This document shows positions 4,896 through 7,371 of a stretch of 7,371 nucleotides of DNA, one piece after another. Both the position numbers and the translations under genes were made by a program. The stretch is from Candidatus Omnitrophota bacterium (GTDB lineage Bacteria > Omnitrophota > Gorgyraeia > Gygaellales > Profunditerraquicolaceae). Under the pieces are notes generated by a model. That model was not told where the DNA came from and made no database searches. It was given only the letters and a program-made list of their open reading frames with translations. The stretch is taken from NCBI GenBank assembly GCA_028687525.1, contig JAQTZX010000060.1:1-7371 (forward strand), read 5' to 3'. Positions within the stretch are counted from its first letter, which is position 1, and the number at the start of each line of letters is the position of its first letter.

Positions 4896-7371
4896 ATGCG
4901 GGAGTTTTTCATCTTTGTCCGGGTGTTGTGCATAGCGGCGTTATTCGCGCCGGCTTCCGTGTTTGCCGGACAGCTTAAATTTGACGATGTTCCCGTAGAC
5001 ATCACGACCGCGGATAATGAAATTCTGGTGGTGTCTCCCGGGACAGGGGGGTATACGCAAATCGGGACCGCTTCCGGGACCCCCGGCTATGCTTTGACCA
5101 ACAACGATTTGTATATTAGCGGCATCCTGGAAACAAAAGGTAACGCTTATTTGAATTCCGGATTGACTGTTTCCGGCGCTTTAAACGCCAACGGTAATAT
5201 CGCTCTTGGAGACGCCGCCGCCGACATCATTACCTTGAACGGCCGTCTCGGCGCTCATGTATTGCCCTCGCTTGATTCCACCTACAATCTGGGTTCCTCA
5301 ACTCTGGCATATTCCTCGCTATACGTCGATACTATTTCCGGTTATAACTCCGCTTTAAGCCTGAATCCTTCTTCAGGATACTCATTGTCGGGGACAGTTG
5401 TCAAATCCGCGTCTGCGGGAGATGAAACCGCGTATGATTTAGCCGCCGCGATCAACAAAGCCGCCGGCAGCTACACCGGGTTGAAATTAAACGTTACCGA
5501 GGCCGCCGCGCCCGGCATTGCGAATAAACTTTTGGATCTGCAGACCGGAGGATTAAGCAGTCTCCAGGTATATAGCGGGTCTAATTCCGTTAATTACGGT
5601 TTATTATCCCTGGGAAACGGAGTTTGGGATGGTGTTACTACCGGTTATTTTCAAGGTAATGCCGGCGGAACGATAATAGCTGTAAATATCCCGGGAGGAT
5701 TCAGCGGAAACCTGATGGATTTGCAGATGGGAGGCCTTTCGAGATTTTCAGTGGATTCAGCGGGCAATGTTACCGCCGCGGGGACAATCTCCGGTTCCGG
5801 TACTCTCGGAGGTTCCGGTACCGCCGGTTATCTCTCCCGGTGGACGGCCGTCCACGTATTGGGAAACAGTATCATTTATGATAACGGAACCAACGCCGGC
5901 ATCGGGACGGCTTCTCCCGGGGCGAAACTTGATATTGTTTCAGCGGCAGGCACTATCCCGTTTAAAATCACGAATTTGTCGGGCACCGATGAGATTTATC
6001 TGGCGGGCACCGCCGGAGATTCGGAAATAATCTCGGATACGAATTTGTATATACGCTCTGCCGCGGGTGGGAATATTTTTCTGGGTGCCAACGGCGCGCA
6101 GGCCGATCTCGCCATAAATGCCGGCAATATCGGCATTGGGAATACGAGTCCGGGGAGTTTACTGGACGTCAGCGGGACAGCGCAACTTCGCGGTACAAGC
6201 GGCGGGACAGGGTTATATGTCAATTCATCCGGCAACGTCGGCATCGGGACGACGGCACCCAATGCGTTTTTGCATGTCGCGGCCACGGCATCTAATTTAT
6301 TTGAAATCCAGAATTATAGTAATGATATTGGGGCAACCGCTGCGCTGCGTCTTACTTTATCAACTATAAATCCTGGTAATGTTTATTCTGAAATATCAAG
6401 TATCAGAACTGACGCGAGTGCCGGGGGTTCCTCTTTGGCTTTTAAAACGATGAACATTACGAGTTTATCAGAAAGAATGAGGATTGATAATTACGGCAAC
6501 GTCGGCATCGGCACCACGGCGCCGGGGTACAGTTTGGAAATTGATAAAAATATTGCAAGTTCTAACAATATTTTAATGGCTTTGCATAATCTCAATGTTT
6601 CCGCGAAGGGTGGCGGTATCGGCTTTTTTGATGGAACTGAAGATGCAAACAAAGTTAAGATGAGTTTTATCGGGACAAACTATAGCACTTCGGATTGGAC
6701 AAAAGGACGGTTGAGTTTTTCAGTGAATGACGATGCCATCGGCGAGCCGATAGAGCATATGTCAATATTAAGTACCGGCAACGTCGGCATCGGGACGACG
6801 GCGCCTGCGTATACGTTGGATGTGGTGGGAAATATCAAGGCAAGCGGTACCATATACGGGGGCGCAAGCGGGACACAGGTGCCGGTTGGAACGGGGACAG
6901 CGGACTATGTGCCGAAGTGGAGCGCGAGCGGCACATTAGGGAATTCGGTGGTGTATGATAACGGCGGCAACGTCGGCATCGGGACGACGGCACCGTTGCA
7001 GCAACTATCAGTGAATGGAAATATCCAAACCTCGGGAAGTATTCAGCTTGGTTCGGTAAGCGGTGCCGGAATTAGTTCCTTGGGTCAAATAGGCGGTGTT
7101 GATACTTACCTGCGATCAGCTTCAACGGGTGGAATTGGTTTTATTCCTAATCAAGCATCAATAGCGCCTTCAAATTATGCTATGTACATAAATAGTTCCG
7201 GCAACGTCGGCATCGGGACGACGGGACCAGAAGGTAAATTTGTTGTTTACAAGGATTCCGGGGCTGGCGTTATTGAGGCTAATACTGGTTTTTTATTGAA
7301 AAGTGGTGCGGGCAATTCTCAATCTTTAAGATTACTTGTCGATGGTACGGGGTTGACTTCATCGATTCAGT
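4896..7371 (+). CDS. Long exported fibre/adhesin-like protein with GNVGIGTTAP repeats (3' end outside window)
   Basis: My translation from the ATG at 4896 runs 825 codons to the window end with no stop. A signal peptide is clear: hydrophobic residues 8-23, with ASVFA cleaved after residue 24 before GQLKF. Residues 121-149 (HVLPSLDSTYNLGSSTLAYSSLYV...) and two related blocks, NKLLDLQTGGLSSLQV (210-225) and GNLMDLQMGGLSRFSV (271-286), are typical of beta-rich tail-fibre-like proteins. From residue 332 a short motif G-N-V-G-I-G-T-T-x-P recurs seven times (332, 410, 446, 534, 628, 691, 769). Each copy is followed by a short strand such as LDVV or LHVA, with variable segments between. A larger module GTA(G/D)Y(L/V)..W....LGNS(I/V)(I/V)YDNG appears twice (308 and 667). 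Such proteins occur in phage tail fibres and as bacterial surface fibres, often trimeric and often ending in an S74-type self-cleaving chaperone; whether that end exists here lies beyond the window. The signal peptide and neighbours argue for a cell-surface protein, not a phage gene. Confidence 0.9.
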   Translation, partial: MREFFIFVRVLCIAALFAPASVFAGQLKFDDVPVDITTADNEILVVSPGTGGYTQIGTASGTPGYALTNNDLYISGILETKGNAYLNSGLTVSGALNANGNIALGDAAADIITLNGRLGAHVLPSLDSTYNLGSSTLAYSSLYVDTISGYNSALSLNPSSGYSLSGTVVKSASAGDETAYDLAAAINKAAGSYTGLKLNVTEAAAPGIANKLLDLQTGGLSSLQVYSGSNSVNYGLLSLGNGVWDGVTTGYFQGNAGGTIIAVNIPGGFSGNLMDLQMGGLSRFSVDSAGNVTAAGTISGSGTLGGSGTAGYLSRWTAVHVLGNSIIYDNGTNAGIGTASPGAKLDIVSAAGTIPFKITNLSGTDEIYLAGTAGDSEIISDTNLYIRSAAGGNIFLGANGAQADLAINAGNIGIGNTSPGSLLDVSGTAQLRGTSGGTGLYVNSSGNVGIGTTAPNAFLHVAATASNLFEIQNYSNDIGATAALRLTLSTINPGNVYSEISSIRTDASAGGSSLAFKTMNITSLSERMRIDNYGNVGIGTTAPGYSLEIDKNIASSNNILMALHNLNVSAKGGGIGFFDGTEDANKVKMSFIGTNYSTSDWTKGRLSFSVNDDAIGEPIEHMSILSTGNVGIGTTAPAYTLDVVGNIKASGTIYGGASGTQVPVGTGTADYVPKWSASGTLGNSVVYDNGGNVGIGTTAPLQQLSVNGNIQTSGSIQLGSVSGAGISSLGQIGGVDTYLRSASTGGIGFIPNQASIAPSNYAMYINSSGNVGIGTTGPEGKFVVYKDSGAGVIEANTGFLLKSGAGNSQSLRLLVDGTGLTSSIQ
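5793..5821 (+). repeat. 11-bp direct repeat at the start of the first GTAGY module
   Basis: GGTTCCGGTAC occurs at 5793-5803 and again at 5811-5821, encoding GSGT twice (GSGTLGGSGT). It is a small in-frame tandem duplication at the junction between the N-terminal region and the GNVGIGTT part of the fibre protein. Confidence 0.7.
5811..6995 (+). repeat. Two copies of a larger GTA-Y-W-LGNS-YDN module in the fibre gene
   Basis: The first copy runs from about residue 306 to the TNAGIGTASP at 332-341 (GTAGYLSRW ... LGNSIIYDNG). The second runs from about residue 665 to the GNVGIGTTAP at 691-700 (GTADYVPKW ... LGNSVVYDNG). Spacing inside the module is the same in both, so the fibre is made of at least two module kinds: this long one, and the short GNVGIGTT unit with variable inserts. 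Confidence 0.8.
5889..7229 (+). repeat. Dispersed GNVGIGTTAP coding repeat, seven copies
   Basis: Copies start at 5889, 6123, 6231, 6495, 6777, 6966 and 7200. All are in the same frame, with gaps of 234, 108, 264, 282, 189 and 234 bp. Copies at 6231, 6777, 6966 and 7200 share exactly the same first 25 bases, including every third position. The 6495 copy differs at two of those 25 bases, both silent. The two upstream copies (5889, 6123) are more diverged in DNA and protein (TNAGIGTASP, GNIGIGNTSP). The sequence between copies is not conserved. Confidence 0.92.

Noticed and set aside
5767..6369. Two open frames of 80-90 codons in another + frame (5767-6030, 6118-6369)
   Set aside because: They lie inside the continuous fibre reading frame, lack ribosome sites, and their proteins are shifted readings of the same repeats.
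6231..7224. Regular short repeats with unique sequence between them, CRISPR-like at first sight
   Set aside because: Repeats lie in one long open frame encoding GNVGIGTT, spacing is uneven (108 to 282 bp) and always a multiple of three. No cas genes are seen.
6231..7371. Diversity-generating retroelement target in the fibre gene
   Set aside because: No reverse transcriptase or template repeat is visible, and the differences between segments are not adenine-directed substitutions between near-identical copies; the segments are simply unrelated.
4896..7371. Phage tail-fibre gene, implying a prophage
   Set aside because: The protein has a clear Sec signal peptide and follows a secretion operon; no other phage structural, integrase or lysis gene is in view.

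Overview
The window looks like a piece of chromosome from a Gram-negative-type (diderm), probably uncultivated bacterium. The gene style (a GspF/PilC platform protein followed by overlapping minor pseudopilin genes, then long secreted proteins full of GNVGIGTTAP-type repeats) reminds me of candidate phyla such as Omnitrophota or Elusimicrobiota. That placement is an impression from gene style; the window holds no phylogenetic marker.

Layout, all on the + strand. (1) 1-363: a small, highly charged helical protein made of 29-residue repeats, possibly cut by the window start. (2) 364-481: a non-coding gap holding two strong GC-rich hairpins of REP-like appearance. (3) 482-4354: a type II secretion / type IV pilus-like operon. 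It encodes a GspF/PilC inner-membrane platform protein, a GspG-like pseudopilin, a PilX/GspK-like minor pseudopilin, a PilV/GspI-like one and a PilW/GspJ-like one with an unusually long C-terminal region. From the second gene on, every gene overlaps the next reading frame or abuts it. (4) 4365-4826: a small exported protein with an NW...VP.agDdv.I beta-strand motif. (5) 4896-7371 and beyond the window: a long exported fibre-like protein, 825 residues visible with no stop, built from GNVGIGTTAP modules.

How the parts may work together: the four pseudopilins have the usual set of minor-pilin roles (one GspG-like subunit plus K/X-, I/V- and J/W-like initiators). With the GspF platform they could build a short pseudopilus. 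The two signal-peptide proteins directly downstream are natural candidates for cargo or surface partners of that machine. No assembly ATPase (GspE/PilB), secretin (GspD/PilQ) or prepilin peptidase is in view, so these must lie elsewhere.

The most unusual signal is in the pseudopilin leaders. The GspG-like and PilV-like genes each carry an in-frame 48-bp (16-codon) segment immediately before the true prepilin-peptidase site. Both segments begin with nearly the same 15 bases, encode FTPLEK first, form DNA inverted repeats, and end with a re-created FT(F/L)(I/L)E pilin start. This looks like a small palindromic element that inserted or duplicated in the cleaved leader. A second strong signal is the exact 25-bp nucleotide conservation of the GNVGIGTT motif in the fibre gene, with AT-richer divergent sequence between copies, which suggests cassette exchange by recombination.
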